The notes under the pieces were generated by a model. The model had not been told where the DNA came from. It made no database searches and saw nothing but the letters and a program-made list of their open reading frames with translations. The position numbers were made by a program, and so were the translations under genes. A DNA stretch of 12,697 nucleotides from Anaerolineaceae bacterium. GTDB taxonomy: Bacteria; Chloroflexota; Anaerolineae; JAAYZQ01. Below, in pieces: positions 1 through 6,848 of the stretch; the stretch's first letter is position 1, and each line of letters opens with the position of its first letter. The stretch covers positions 1 to 12,697 of the forward strand of contig JAAYZQ010000094.1 in assembly GCA_012514775.1 (NCBI GenBank), written 5' to 3'.

Positions 1-1053
1 ACGGGCGGCATGGTCACGCCCCGCCTGGTGCGCTACCACCTGTCCACGCCCCTGGGGGTCAAGGTGCGCCAGGTGGCGGGCCTGTCGGAAGAGATCGCCC
101 TCAGCCTGGGGGCGCCCTCCTGCCGGGTGTACCGCGAGGAGGGTCGGGTGGAGGTGGAGGTGCCCCGGGCCCAGGGCCAGGCGGTGGCCCTCCTGCCGCT
201 GCTGGACAGGCTGCGCGCCAGCGGGGCGGTGGTGCCGCCGGTGACGGCCGTCCTGGGGCTGGACCAGGAGGGCATGCCGCTGTTGGTGCGGCTGCCCAGC
301 GCCAACGTGGCCCACGTCCTCATCGCCGGCACCACGGGCTCGGGCAAGACGGCCCTGGCGCGGACCATGGTCGCCTCGCTGGCGGCCAGCAACAACCAGC
401 GGAGCCTGCAACTGGTGCTGGTGGACCCCAAGGGGCGGGGGCTGGTGGCCTTCGAGGGGCTGCCCCACCTGTTGGTGCCGGTGGTGACGCGGGTGGACGA
501 GGCGGTGGCGGTCCTGGGGCGGCTGGTGGCCGAGATGGAGCGGCGGGACGCCGAGGGGCGGTCGGAGCCGCGGCTGGTGGTGGTGCTGGACGAGCTGGCG
601 GACCTGGTGCAGGTGGGGGGCCGGGAGCTGGAGGGGCGGCTGGTGCGGCTGACGCAGCGGGGGCGAGAGGCGGGGCTGCACCTGGTGGCCTGCACGCAAA
701 AGCCGGCGGCGGCGGTCATCGGCGGCCTGGTGAAGAGCAACTTTCCGGTGCGGCTGGTGGGGGCGGTGACGAGCCCCGATGACGCCCGGGTGGCGACGGG
801 CATCGGGGGCACGGGTGCGGAGCGGCTGCTGGGGCAGGGGGATTTCCTGGTGGTGGCCAAGGGCGAGGTGACGCGCATGCAGGCGGCCTACATCGGCGAG
901 GGCCAGGTGCGCGAGCTGGTGGAGGGGCTGCGAGCCGGAACGTCGCGGCCGCGGCTGGCGGCCACGGGCACGGGCGGGGCCGAGAGGGCGAGCAAGGGCG
1001 GGAACGGCGACCGGCTGGCGGCCCTGCGGGCCCGGCTCAAGATAGCGCGCTAG
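1..1053 (+). CDS. FtsK/SpoIIIE-family DNA translocase, 5' end cut by window
   Basis: ATP-driven DNA pump of the FtsK/SpoIIIE family. The frame is open from base 1, and the residues around the first Met (base 10) already match the FtsK alpha domain (VTPRLVRYHLSTPLGVKVRQ), so the true start is probably upstream. Numbering from that Met: alpha-like domain about 1-60; Walker A GTTGSGKT at 107-114; LPHLLVPVVT at 151-160; Walker B VVVLDELADL at 190-199; ACTQKP sensor-like motif at 227-232, followed by GGLVKSNFPVRL; AERLLGQGDF at 270-279. The protein ends about 65 residues after the motor, in a low-complexity Gly/Arg/Ala tail. I see no winged-helix gamma domain, which reads KOPS/SRS in chromosomal FtsK/SpoIIIE. 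It could be a specialised or mobile-element translocase rather than the main FtsK; any N-terminal membrane part is outside the window. Family certain, role uncertain. Confidence 0.93.
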   Translation, partial: TGGMVTPRLVRYHLSTPLGVKVRQVAGLSEEIALSLGAPSCRVYREEGRVEVEVPRAQGQAVALLPLLDRLRASGAVVPPVTAVLGLDQEGMPLLVRLPSANVAHVLIAGTTGSGKTALARTMVASLAASNNQRSLQLVLVDPKGRGLVAFEGLPHLLVPVVTRVDEAVAVLGRLVAEMERRDAEGRSEPRLVVVLDELADLVQVGGRELEGRLVRLTQRGREAGLHLVACTQKPAAAVIGGLVKSNFPVRLVGAVTSPDDARVATGIGGTGAERLLGQGDFLVVAKGEVTRMQAAYIGEGQVRELVEGLRAGTSRPRLAATGTGGAERASKGGNGDRLAALRARLKIAR

Positions 1054-1078
1054 CGGGAGAAGGGAACCATTCTCGCTA

Positions 1079-1128
1079 GTAGTAACGACTTCAGTCGTTT
1101 TTGGACGGCTAAAGCCGTTACTACGAAC
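1079..1128. repeat. Inverted pair of REP hairpins (BIME-like)
   Basis: The plus-oriented REP (1079-1099) is GTAGT followed by a perfect 7-bp stem AACGACT/AGTCGTT with a TC loop. The minus-oriented REP (1104-1128) reads on its own strand as GTTCGTAGT, then AACGGCT, TT, AGCCGTC. The GTAG foot followed by a hairpin is the known REP hallmark, and two facing REPs are the BIME arrangement. The second copy matches the one at 6681-6705. Confidence 0.75.
1084..1102 (+). terminator. REP hairpin with T-run after the translocase gene
   Basis: The stem AACGACT/AGTCGTT (1084-1090/1093-1099) runs directly into a five-T tract (1098-1102), 31 bases after the translocase stop. It has the form of a short Rho-independent terminator built from the first REP of the pair. 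The stem is only moderately GC-rich, so termination may be partial. Confidence 0.5.
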
Positions 1129-1204
1129 CGTCGCCGATGACCTGTTAGGAGACAAGAAGAGAGTCATGGCCGCGCATTTGTGTCGCGGCGCTGGAGGGTG
1201 GAGC

Positions 1205-1633
1205 ATGGATCGGGAAGAGAGAGGGATGGACCTGGGCCTGGACGGCCTGGGATTGAAGCACATCGTGACGATCGTCGGGCTGGCCTTTGCCATCACCCTG
1301 GCGGTCATGATTGGCAAGCGCATGAGCGCCGACGCCCTGGCCATCGTCGTGGGCATTGCCTGCGGCCTCCTGGCGTCGCTGCCGCCCCTGGCACTGCTCT
1401 TGGTGGTGATTCTGCGGCGGGAGCGCAAAGAGGACAGGGCGCGGCAAGAGGACAACCGGGCCATGCCCCCCGTCATCGTCGTCCAGGGGGGAGCGCCCCA
1501 GGCCCTGCCGCCCGGTGCCCAGCCGGGCTACTGGCCCATGTCGGCACCGGGCATGCAGGGCGAGCGTAACTTCCAGGTCGTAGGCGGCGACGACCTCCTC
1601 GAAGGCGAGTGGACCGTCAGGCGAGATCGCTAG
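1205..1633 (+). CDS. Small membrane protein with two transmembrane helices, unknown function
   Basis: 142 aa, not recognised. The start at 1205 is chosen because GGAGGG lies 5-6 bases upstream; in-frame ATGs at 1166 and 1226 have poorer spacing. Two hydrophobic segments (about 19-37 and 44-70) are joined by a short loop, GKRMSADA. A strongly charged stretch (RRERKEDRARQEDNR, 71-85) follows, and by the positive-inside rule it is probably cytoplasmic. The tail (about 88-142) is rich in Pro and Gly with aromatics (PGAQPGYWP) and has an acidic patch (GGDDLLEGEW). No enzyme motif is visible. It follows the translocase gene on the same strand, but the inverted REPs with a terminator-like hairpin lie between, so co-transcription is doubtful. 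It converges on the hemerythrin gene with a 35-bp gap. Confidence 0.75.
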   Translation: MDREERGMDLGLDGLGLKHIVTIVGLAFAITLAVMIGKRMSADALAIVVGIACGLLASLPPLALLLVVILRRERKEDRARQEDNRAMPPVIVVQGGAPQALPPGAQPGYWPMSAPGMQGERNFQVVGGDDLLEGEWTVRRDR

Positions 1634-1645
1634 CCGCCAGCGTTA

Positions 1646-1664
1646 CAGGCACAGGTGTTGCCTG
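1646..1664. terminator. Possible bidirectional hairpin between convergent genes
   Basis: CAGGCA (1646-1651) and TGCCTG (1659-1664) form a perfect 6-bp stem with a 7-nt loop in the 35-bp gap between the two converging stop codons. There is no clear T-run on either side. The call rests mainly on position. Confidence 0.3.
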
Positions 1665-1668
1665 GCCC

Positions 1669-2115
1669 TTATCCGCTTTCTTTCTTCTCTTCGGCCTTCT
1701 GGTACTCCTGGAACAACTCGTCCAGTTTCTGCCGGGATGCCATGCCCTCCAACATGGGGAAGTGGGTCTTTTCCTCCTCGTCCATGTGGTGGCGGTTCAT
1801 CTCGTCCAGGACGTACCCCTTGGGGTTAAAGACCTCGGTTTCAAGGCTGAGGTCCATGAGCTCGCGGAGCACCAGCTTGGCGACGTGGTGCTCCTGGAGG
1901 GCCTTGAGGGCCTCCTCGCGCGCCTTGCCCCCCGCTTCCTGCATGTAGCGAAAGAGTGACGCCTCCTCGCCCACCACGTGGGGCATGACCGCGTCGTAGA
2001 ACTCCTGGCGCAGTTTTTCGCGCTGCTTGGGATCCTTTGCATTGCGGAGCTGCTCCCCGAGGCGGCGCTGCTTCTCGTGGTCCTCTACCAGGTGCTGGAT
2101 GAACTCGTGTGCCAT
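1669..2115 (-). CDS. Hemerythrin-like HHE domain protein
   Basis: 148 aa, a single four-helix HHE domain of usual length, predicted cytoplasmic. The start at 2115 is favoured because AGGAGG lies 8 bases upstream on the coding strand; a longer frame from 2148 lacks this. Candidate metal ligands follow the family spacing: H13 (EDHEK), H46-x3-E50 (PHVVGE), H76/H77 (EHH), and H109/H110 with E113/E114 (HHMDEEE). Proteins of this family bind a non-haem di-iron centre and serve in oxygen or nitric-oxide sensing, storage or iron-centre protection; which applies here cannot be told. The C-terminus is highly charged (EYQKAEEKKESG). It is a lone minus-strand gene with its own promoter at 2332-2359 and so is probably monocistronic. 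Confidence 0.9.
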   Translation of the reverse strand: MAHEFIQHLVEDHEKQRRLGEQLRNAKDPKQREKLRQEFYDAVMPHVVGEEASLFRYMQEAGGKAREEALKALQEHHVAKLVLRELMDLSLETEVFNPKGYVLDEMNRHHMDEEEKTHFPMLEGMASRQKLDELFQEYQKAEEKKESG

Positions 2116-2296
2116 CGTTTGTCCTCCTGTCGAAATGAGTTGTGCCAAACCAGGGTTCGCGGGTCACGACATGGCTCGTGCCGGCCCGCACAAGACAACG
2201 GCCAGGGTCGATGAGCGTATGGTGAACGAGGAGCAATGATGACTGCTGGGGATTTCCAGGCCCGCCGTGGCTGGGGGGGCTGCACTGCCCGGCGGC

Positions 2297-2322
2297 GATT
2301 CCGGCATTCGATTCCGGCATTC
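2297..2322. repeat. Perfect 13-bp tandem repeat at the hemerythrin transcription start
   Basis: GATTCCGGCATTC occurs twice with no gap (2297-2309 and 2310-2322). On the minus strand it lies just downstream of the -10 at 2332-2337, about +3 to +28 from the predicted start site. That is a common operator position, so a repressor site is plausible but unproven. Confidence 0.55.
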
Positions 2323-2331
2323 AATAGAACC

Positions 2332-2359
2332 ATTATACCACGGCCCCCGAAATTGGCAA
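2332..2359 (-). promoter_or_regulatory. Sigma70-like promoter for the hemerythrin gene
   Basis: On the minus strand TTGCCA (2354-2359) is followed by a 16-base spacer and a perfect TATAAT (2332-2337). It points to the hemerythrin gene and would give a leader of about 210 bases before the start at 2115. Confidence 0.7.
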
Positions 2360-2485
2360 GTCCGGGACACCGTGCGGAGTTTGGTCACCTGGGTAGGTCC
2401 TGACTGGCCGGTTGGCCGTTCCCCGCCGGCCGGCTTTGTGGTATGCTGGGAGCAGATTCGGAAGCCGTGGGGCCATCGCCGGCAG

Positions 2486-2553
2486 AGTGACGGGCCGGCG
2501 TCAGGTTGGCGCCAGAGTCGTGTCGAGCAGGCTGCGGGGAGTTGTGCTATGAT
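2486..2553 (+). promoter_or_regulatory. Promoter module upstream of the BNR/HEAT gene (copy 1 of 3)
   Basis: AGTGACGG begins at 2486. GTGTCGAGCAGG then lies 28 bases before an extended -10 TGCTATGAT (2545-2553). From GTGT to the -10 it aligns without gaps to the modules at 6569-6625 and 9537-9593, with about 16-18 of 28 spacer positions matching; it has about 11 extra bases between AGTGACGG and GTGT. No TTGACA-like -35 is present. It would give a leader of about 280 bases before 2839. Confidence 0.5.
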
Positions 2554-2560
2554 GATAATA

Positions 2561-2577
2561 CACACCAGGCGGGTGTG
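2561..2577 (+). promoter_or_regulatory. Palindrome just after the -10 of the BNR/HEAT promoter
   Basis: CACACC and GGTGTG pair perfectly around a 5-nt loop, beginning 8 bases after TATGAT and so at or near the predicted transcription start. It could be an operator half-site pair or a 5'-end RNA hairpin. Confidence 0.35.
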
Positions 2578-2838
2578 ACAGGCCACTGTAGTCCGCATGG
2601 AAATCTCACCGCTGTCGTACCCGACTGATCCTGGAGGTCAAGCCCGACGCGGGCACGGCGCACAGACGAGGGGGAAGCAACGTTAGAGAACCAGAAGAGA
2701 GCCGGAAGAACGGGAACCTTTTGCCCCCATAGTGCGTCAAAAGGGATGAGAGAGCAATTATTTACCCGGCGGTCCCGGCCGCCTACCCTGGCAGGAGTAA
2801 AGGGAAAGGAGCACCGGCCGCAGGATTGGGAGGTAGGG

Positions 2839-4770
2839 ATGAAGGAGAATCGGAAACGCAGAGCACTCCGCTGGCTGTTGAGCGTGGCCATCGTGGCGAT
2901 GGGCCTGACCGTAACCTGGGCCTGGGGCCAGGTCGCGCGCCTCGCCGAGCCCACCGAAGGCATCGCAGAACCGCAAATGACGCCCATGTATGCCGCCTGG
3001 CAGGCCCAGGGAGAGGGTGGGCCGGACGCGCTGCATCGCAGCCTGGACGGCGGCGCGAGCTGGGAGCCATTGGCGCTGCCCGGGGGCCTGGCAGCCGCGC
3101 TGTGGGCCGATGACGGGCGCGACGCCGTGGCCTTCGCCGGAGGGGATGGCTCGCTGTTGATATCCACCGACCAGGGGGAGAGCTGGCAGCAGGCCGAGAT
3201 AGGCGCCCCTGTTTCGAGCCTTACCTGGGACGAGGCCGGCACGCTGTACGCCGGCACCCAGGGGCAGGGCATTTACCGCGTGAGCCCCGACGGGAGCGTG
3301 GCGAACATGACCTATCCCGGAACGCCCCTGGCCGAGGCGCCCATCGTGGCCCTGGACGAGGCCAACGGGCGGCTGTTCGCTGCCACGCCCACCGTCCTGC
3401 ACTATGCCGACCTCATCGGCGTGGATGGGCCGGCCGAGTGGATCGAGACCTCCCCCGTGGAGGGCTGGATCACCACCCTGGCGGCCGCCGATCCTGACGT
3501 CGTCTATGCCGGCACCGCCACCCTGGGCGTGTTCATGACCTGGGATGCCGGGCAGGTGTGGGCGCCCGCCCGCGAGGGGCTGGGGCTGGCTGCCGGCCAG
3601 ATGGTAAACGTCACCGCCCTGAGCGTCGACCGCCAGGAGCCGGGCGTTCTGTACGCCACCGTGGACCACGCCGTGGGCAGCACCGAGGTGCACAGCAGCG
3701 CGGCGGGAGCCTACGTCAGCGTCGATAGCGGCGCCACCTGGCAGCCGCTGGCCGGGCCGGCATTCCCCGACGCCCGCCACGCCGCCGACCTGGTGACGGT
3801 TCCCGGGCAGCCGCTGGCCGTGCAGGCCGTGACGGACGAGGGCCTGCAGGCCTACGAGCCCGACGTGGCCGCCGCCCTGGCGTCGCTACAAAGTGACGAC
3901 GCGGCCACGCGCGCCCAGGCCGTTCGCTTGCTGGGCCTTGCCCGGGCAAGCGAGGCCGGCGACGAGCTGCTGGCGGCCGTGGCCGACCCCGACCCGGCGG
4001 TCAGCGTCATGGCCGGCGCGGCCCTGACGCGGCTGAACGATCCCGCCACGAGCAGCGGCCTGCTGGTTGCCCTGGAGCATCCCAACGAGCGGGTGCGCCT
4101 GGTGGCAGCCGAAACCCTGGGCCAGATGGGCGTCGAGGCGGCCGTCAAGCCGCTGCGCGCCATGCTCTTCCAGGGTTCCGGGACCGAGGCCACCATCGCC
4201 GGACAGGCCCTGGGCCGCATCAGCAGCCCGGATGCCATCGATGCCCTGACAGCGGCGCTGGAAGAGCCGGTGCCCACCAGCCGCTGGCACGCGGCCATGG
4301 CGGGGCTGGAGGCAGCGGGCGGGACAGCCGTCGGTCCGCTGGAAGATCTCCTCGACAACCGGGACGTGTACGTGCGGCGCAACGCCGCCGAAGCCCTGGG
4401 CTGGATCGGCGTGCCCGACGCGACACCCGCCCTGGTGGACGCGCTGCGCGACCGCGACGAGGTTGTGCGCAGCAAGGCGGCTTGGTCCCTGGGCATCATC
4501 GGCGACGCGGCCGCAGAGCGCGCCCTGCTGAGGGTCAGCGCCAACGACCCGTCGGAGGAGGTGCGGGCGCAGGCCGGCCGCGCCCTGGCCATGCTGGAAG
4601 CCGGTCCGACGCAGGCCAGCCGGAGCTGGTACGTGGACTGGGCGCCGCTGCTCAATCGCCTGGAGCCCGTGCGCTGGCTGCTCCTGGCCCTGTCGCTGGC
4701 CGCGGCCGCCTGGCTGATGGTCGGTGTCCGGCCGCGCGTGCCGGTGTTCATGCAGCAGAGAGAGCAGTAA
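2839..4770 (+). CDS. Membrane-anchored BNR propeller and HEAT-repeat protein
   Basis: 643 aa. The start at 2839 is chosen because GGGAGGT lies 5 bases upstream and the protein then opens as a signal sequence (MKENRKRRALRWLL, hydrophobic to about 27). An in-frame ATG at 2746 would bury the signal. Residues about 45-335 form a beta-propeller-like region with BNR/Asp-box motifs SLDGGASW (68-75), STDQGESW (109-116), TWDAGQVW (234-241) and SVDSGATW (294-301). Residues about 342-588 are HEAT/PBS-lyase-like repeats, for example NERVRLVAAETLGQMG, VYVRRNAAEALGWIG and EVVRSKAAWSLGIIG. A C-terminal helix (about 612-630) is followed by a 13-residue tail. Both repeat regions are thus predicted outside the cell, held at the C-terminal end. 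No sialidase catalytic residues are evident, so a binding or assembly role is more likely than an enzyme. A strong hairpin follows the stop. Confidence 0.85.
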   Translation: MKENRKRRALRWLLSVAIVAMGLTVTWAWGQVARLAEPTEGIAEPQMTPMYAAWQAQGEGGPDALHRSLDGGASWEPLALPGGLAAALWADDGRDAVAFAGGDGSLLISTDQGESWQQAEIGAPVSSLTWDEAGTLYAGTQGQGIYRVSPDGSVANMTYPGTPLAEAPIVALDEANGRLFAATPTVLHYADLIGVDGPAEWIETSPVEGWITTLAAADPDVVYAGTATLGVFMTWDAGQVWAPAREGLGLAAGQMVNVTALSVDRQEPGVLYATVDHAVGSTEVHSSAAGAYVSVDSGATWQPLAGPAFPDARHAADLVTVPGQPLAVQAVTDEGLQAYEPDVAAALASLQSDDAATRAQAVRLLGLARASEAGDELLAAVADPDPAVSVMAGAALTRLNDPATSSGLLVALEHPNERVRLVAAETLGQMGVEAAVKPLRAMLFQGSGTEATIAGQALGRISSPDAIDALTAALEEPVPTSRWHAAMAGLEAAGGTAVGPLEDLLDNRDVYVRRNAAEALGWIGVPDATPALVDALRDRDEVVRSKAAWSLGIIGDAAAERALLRVSANDPSEEVRAQAGRALAMLEAGPTQASRSWYVDWAPLLNRLEPVRWLLLALSLAAAAWLMVGVRPRVPVFMQQREQ

Positions 4771-4827
4771 GGCCGCGCCACGCTGCCACGCGGGCGCCGG
4801 CGTATTCTTGAATCCTGACTACGAACT

Positions 4828-4861
4828 CCAGGGGCCCATCTCGGGCCCCTGGACGTTTGTT
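4828..4861 (+). terminator. Strong hairpin, probable terminator after the BNR/HEAT gene
   Basis: CCAGGGGCCC (4828-4837) and GGGCCCCTGG (4843-4852) form a perfect 10-bp stem with a 5-nt loop, followed by the moderately T-rich ACGTTTGTT. It ends 36 bases before the next gene start. The T-tract is imperfect, so partial readthrough or an mRNA-stability role is possible. Confidence 0.6.
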
Positions 4862-4888
4862 CAAGACGAAAGGAAGGCAGCACAAACC

Positions 4889-6562
4889 ATGATCCTCTGG
4901 AAACACATCGGCTGGAAAGGACTGTTGGGCGCCGCCCTGCTGGTCGCCATGGCCGGGCTGCTGGCCGCGTGCGCTCCCTTCCCCGGGACGGCAACGCCCG
5001 GCGCCACAGGGCCCGATGGGAACGGCGGGCAGGAGTCGACGGATCTCGCCGGCACGGCCTGGATCTTGAGCTCGCTGCGCGGCCAGCCGCCCCTGGAGGG
5101 CACGCAGATCACCCTGGAATTCCAGGAGGAACATCTGGGCGGGCTGGCCGGCTGCAACTCGTACGGCACCGCATCGGACAGCGGTGACTACCAGGCCCAG
5201 GACGGTGAGCTGCGGATCCCGACGTTGACCAGCACCCTCATGGCCTGCGAGGGGCCCGCCGGCGTGATGGACCAGGAGGCCGCCTACCTGGATACCCTGC
5301 CTCAGGCCACCGCCTACCGCCTGGAAGGCGACGTCCTGGAGCTGCAGGACGCCTCCGGCGAAACGATCCTGACGTTCCGGCGGCAGGGAACGGCCGGCGG
5401 CAGCACGGAGGGGAACGGCGGGCAGGAGTCGACGGACCTCGCCGGCACGGCCTGGATCTTGACCTCGCTGCGCGGCCAGCCGCCTATCGCGGACACCCAC
5501 CTGGCCCTGGAGTTCACAGAGAATGGCGCTGCCGGCTTTGCGGGCTGCAACTCGTTCGGCAGCGCTCGCGACGCTCAAGTCGAAAGCGAGTACGTGGTGA
5601 GCGGGGGCGAGCTGGTGCTCCCGCCCCTGGCCCAGACCCTCATCCTCTGCAGCGAGCCCGAAGGCGTCATGGACCAGGAAAATGCCTACATGGAGGCCCT
5701 GCGCCAGGCGACCGCCTACCGGCTGGAGGGCGACGTCCTCGAGCTGCAGGACGAGGCCGGCGAGACGATCCTGACCTTTCAGCGCCAGGAAGAGCTGAGC
5801 ATGGACCCCGGGGCGCTGCCGGGCACGGCCTGGCGGCTGGTGAGCCTCGACGGGCAGTCCCCGGTTGATGGCTCGACCCTCACCCTGGCCTTCCACGACG
5901 AGCACCGGGCCGGCGGCCACGCCGGCTGCCGGGATTACGTCCTGGGCTACCGGGCCGGCGAGGACGGCCTCAACTTTTACTACACGGCCATGATGGGCCA
6001 CGTTTGTATCGCGCCCGGTACGCAGGAGGACCAGGACCGCCTGCTGCGGCAGGAGGGGACCTTTACCGATGCCCTGAGCTGGACGGACCGCTTCCGCCTG
6101 GCCGAGGATGGCTCGTCGCTGGAACTGCTCTCGCAGCGCGGCGAGAGCCTGGTCTTTGAGCCGCTGGCGGCCGGCGAGGTGCCGCCCGTGGAGGGCACCA
6201 CGTGGGCGCTCGTCTCCTTCGTGGAGCCCAACGACCAGGCGGGGCTGGAGCAGCCGCTGCCGGCGCCGCTGGACACCGTTGCCGGGACGGACGTAACGCT
6301 GGCGTTCCGGGACGGAACCGCCGCGGGCACGGCCGGCTGCAACCAGTACACGGCGCCCTACAGCCTGGAAGGCGCGTCGCTGAGCATCGAGGACCCGGTC
6401 TCGACCAAGATGTTTTGCGAGCCCGAGGGGGTCATGGAGCAGGAGCAGCGCCTGCTGAGCTGGCTGGCCGAAGCCGAGACCGCCCAGGTCCACGGCCGGC
6501 AGCTCTGGCTGGAGACGGCCGATGGCCGGGCGCTGGTCTTTACCGCAGGGTTGGAGGGATAA
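4889..6562 (+). CDS. Lipoprotein with four META (HslJ-like) domains
   Basis: 557 aa. The start at 4889 gives a clear lipoprotein signal with the lipobox GLLAAC (Cys28); AGGAAGG lies about 10 bases upstream. Four META/HslJ-like (DUF306) domains follow at about 53-166, 183-300, 310-425 and 434-554. Each opens with a G-T-x-W motif (AGTAWIL, AGTAWIL, PGTAWRL, EGTTWAL) and carries an AGC motif plus a second Cys 26-34 residues on (C89/C120, C220/C254, C347/C373, C484/C510). Domains 1 and 2 are recent duplicates; domain 3 has lost the Asn of AGCN (AGCRDY). Single META domains occur in E. coli HslJ, linked to novobiocin resistance, and in secreted proteins of unclear function. Four in tandem suggests a surface binding or structural role. 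No promoter module was found directly upstream. Confidence 0.9.
   Translation: MILWKHIGWKGLLGAALLVAMAGLLAACAPFPGTATPGATGPDGNGGQESTDLAGTAWILSSLRGQPPLEGTQITLEFQEEHLGGLAGCNSYGTASDSGDYQAQDGELRIPTLTSTLMACEGPAGVMDQEAAYLDTLPQATAYRLEGDVLELQDASGETILTFRRQGTAGGSTEGNGGQESTDLAGTAWILTSLRGQPPIADTHLALEFTENGAAGFAGCNSFGSARDAQVESEYVVSGGELVLPPLAQTLILCSEPEGVMDQENAYMEALRQATAYRLEGDVLELQDEAGETILTFQRQEELSMDPGALPGTAWRLVSLDGQSPVDGSTLTLAFHDEHRAGGHAGCRDYVLGYRAGEDGLNFYYTAMMGHVCIAPGTQEDQDRLLRQEGTFTDALSWTDRFRLAEDGSSLELLSQRGESLVFEPLAAGEVPPVEGTTWALVSFVEPNDQAGLEQPLPAPLDTVAGTDVTLAFRDGTAAGTAGCNQYTAPYSLEGASLSIEDPVSTKMFCEPEGVMEQEQRLLSWLAEAETAQVHGRQLWLETADGRALVFTAGLEG
5018..5790 (+). repeat. Recent internal duplication encoding META domains 1 and 2
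   Basis: Bases 5018-5091 and 5411-5484 match at all but two positions (offset 393). The domain ends, around 5309-5380 and 5711-5780, match closely at offset 402. The middles differ much more, so the copies are recent or kept alike at their edges by gene conversion. Confidence 0.8.
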
Positions 6563-6568
6563 ACCTCA

Positions 6569-6625
6569 AGTGACGGCCAAGCGCCGGGCGAGTGTGGGGC
6601 AAGGCCTCGGGAGACGGACTATAAT
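6569..6625 (+). promoter_or_regulatory. Promoter module upstream of the 681-aa lipoprotein gene (copy 2 of 3)
   Basis: AGTGACGGCC begins 7 bases after the META stop. GTGTGGGGCAAG lies 28 bases before TATAAT (6620-6625). It aligns without gaps to 9537-9598 with about 49 of 62 positions identical. The -35 area is GGGCAA/GGCAAG rather than TTGACA. It implies a leader of about 220 bases containing a REP and two hairpins. Confidence 0.65.
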
Positions 6626-6680
6626 GCCCCTCGGACCAGCCGCCTGTCCACCATGATTTGATGGGTGGTTACGCTAAGAA

Positions 6681-6705
6681 AACGGCTGAAGCCGTTACTA
6701 CGAAC
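6681..6705 (-). repeat. Solo REP hairpin, same family as 1104-1128
   Basis: On the minus strand: GTTCGTAGT, then the perfect 7-bp stem AACGGCT/AGCCGTT with a TC loop. The plus-strand stretch 6682-6705 differs from 1105-1128 at one base only. I found no partner REP beside it. Confidence 0.75.
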
Positions 6706-6734
6706 TTGTCAGTTCAGTCTTGAGACCGTAACAT

Positions 6735-6777
6735 GGGGAGCAGGCAGCTCGCCCTGAGGGGTTTGCCTGCTTGCCCC
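6735..6777 (+). promoter_or_regulatory. Large hairpin in the leader of the 681-aa lipoprotein gene
   Basis: AGCAGGCA (6739-6746) pairs perfectly with TGCCTGCT (6764-6771), extended by GGGG (6735-6738) with CCCC (6774-6777) across a two-base bulge. The 17-base loop holds a small CCC/GGG pairing. Function unknown. Confidence 0.4.
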
Positions 6778-6797
6778 TCCACGGCCCAACCTGAGAA

Positions 6798-6827
6798 GGG
6801 CAGGCACGATGCCTGCCCGGCTACAAC
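6798..6827 (-). repeat. GTAG-footed hairpin of a second REP-like type
   Basis: GGGCAGGC (6798-6805) pairs perfectly with GCCTGCCC (6811-6818) around a 5-nt loop. On the minus strand it reads GTTGTAGCC and then the stem, so it has a REP-type foot. It ends 30 bases before the ATG at 6849. Confidence 0.5.
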
Positions 6828-6848
6828 GAGGAAGCAAAGGAGGAAACC

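Larger units (their letters stand above)
2116..2838. other. 723-bp divergent intergenic region with two promoters
   Basis: It separates the hemerythrin gene (minus) from the BNR/HEAT gene (plus). It holds a sigma70-like promoter with a tandem 13-mer for the hemerythrin, and a promoter module plus a hairpin for the plus-strand gene. Further minor items are an extended -10-like TGGTATGCT at 2439-2447 (plus) and short hairpins GCCCG/CGGGC (2642-2654) and GGCGG/CCGCC (2768-2783). The open frames across it have no convincing start or family, and I recognise no tRNA or known riboswitch class. Confidence 0.6.

Noticed and set aside
1609..1959. Plus-strand frame opposite the hemerythrin gene
   Set aside because: The hemerythrin frame carries all the iron-ligand motifs and a strong ribosome site; this frame is its shadow.
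2578..2838. Riboswitch or structured RNA in the leader of the BNR/HEAT gene
   Set aside because: A long leader with small hairpins is present, but I could not match the core of the cobalamin, TPP, glycine, c-di-GMP or other common classes. A covariance-model search would decide.
2746..2838. Longer N-terminus for the BNR/HEAT protein starting at 2746
   Set aside because: It would put 31 charged residues before the signal sequence, and the ribosome site is much better at 2839.
2547..3272. 241-aa minus-strand frame reaching into the intergenic region
   Set aside because: Mostly antisense to the BNR/HEAT gene, with no family resemblance or convincing ribosome site. It would also cross the plus-strand promoter module.
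4818..4826. REP foot ACTACGAAC before the 4828 hairpin
   Set aside because: The foot matches, but the hairpin is on the wrong side for a REP in this orientation and differs in stem and loop. Probably a remnant or chance.
4748..6493. 581-aa open frame on the minus strand
   Set aside because: It lies opposite the four META domains and mirrors their duplication. It has no recognisable protein features.
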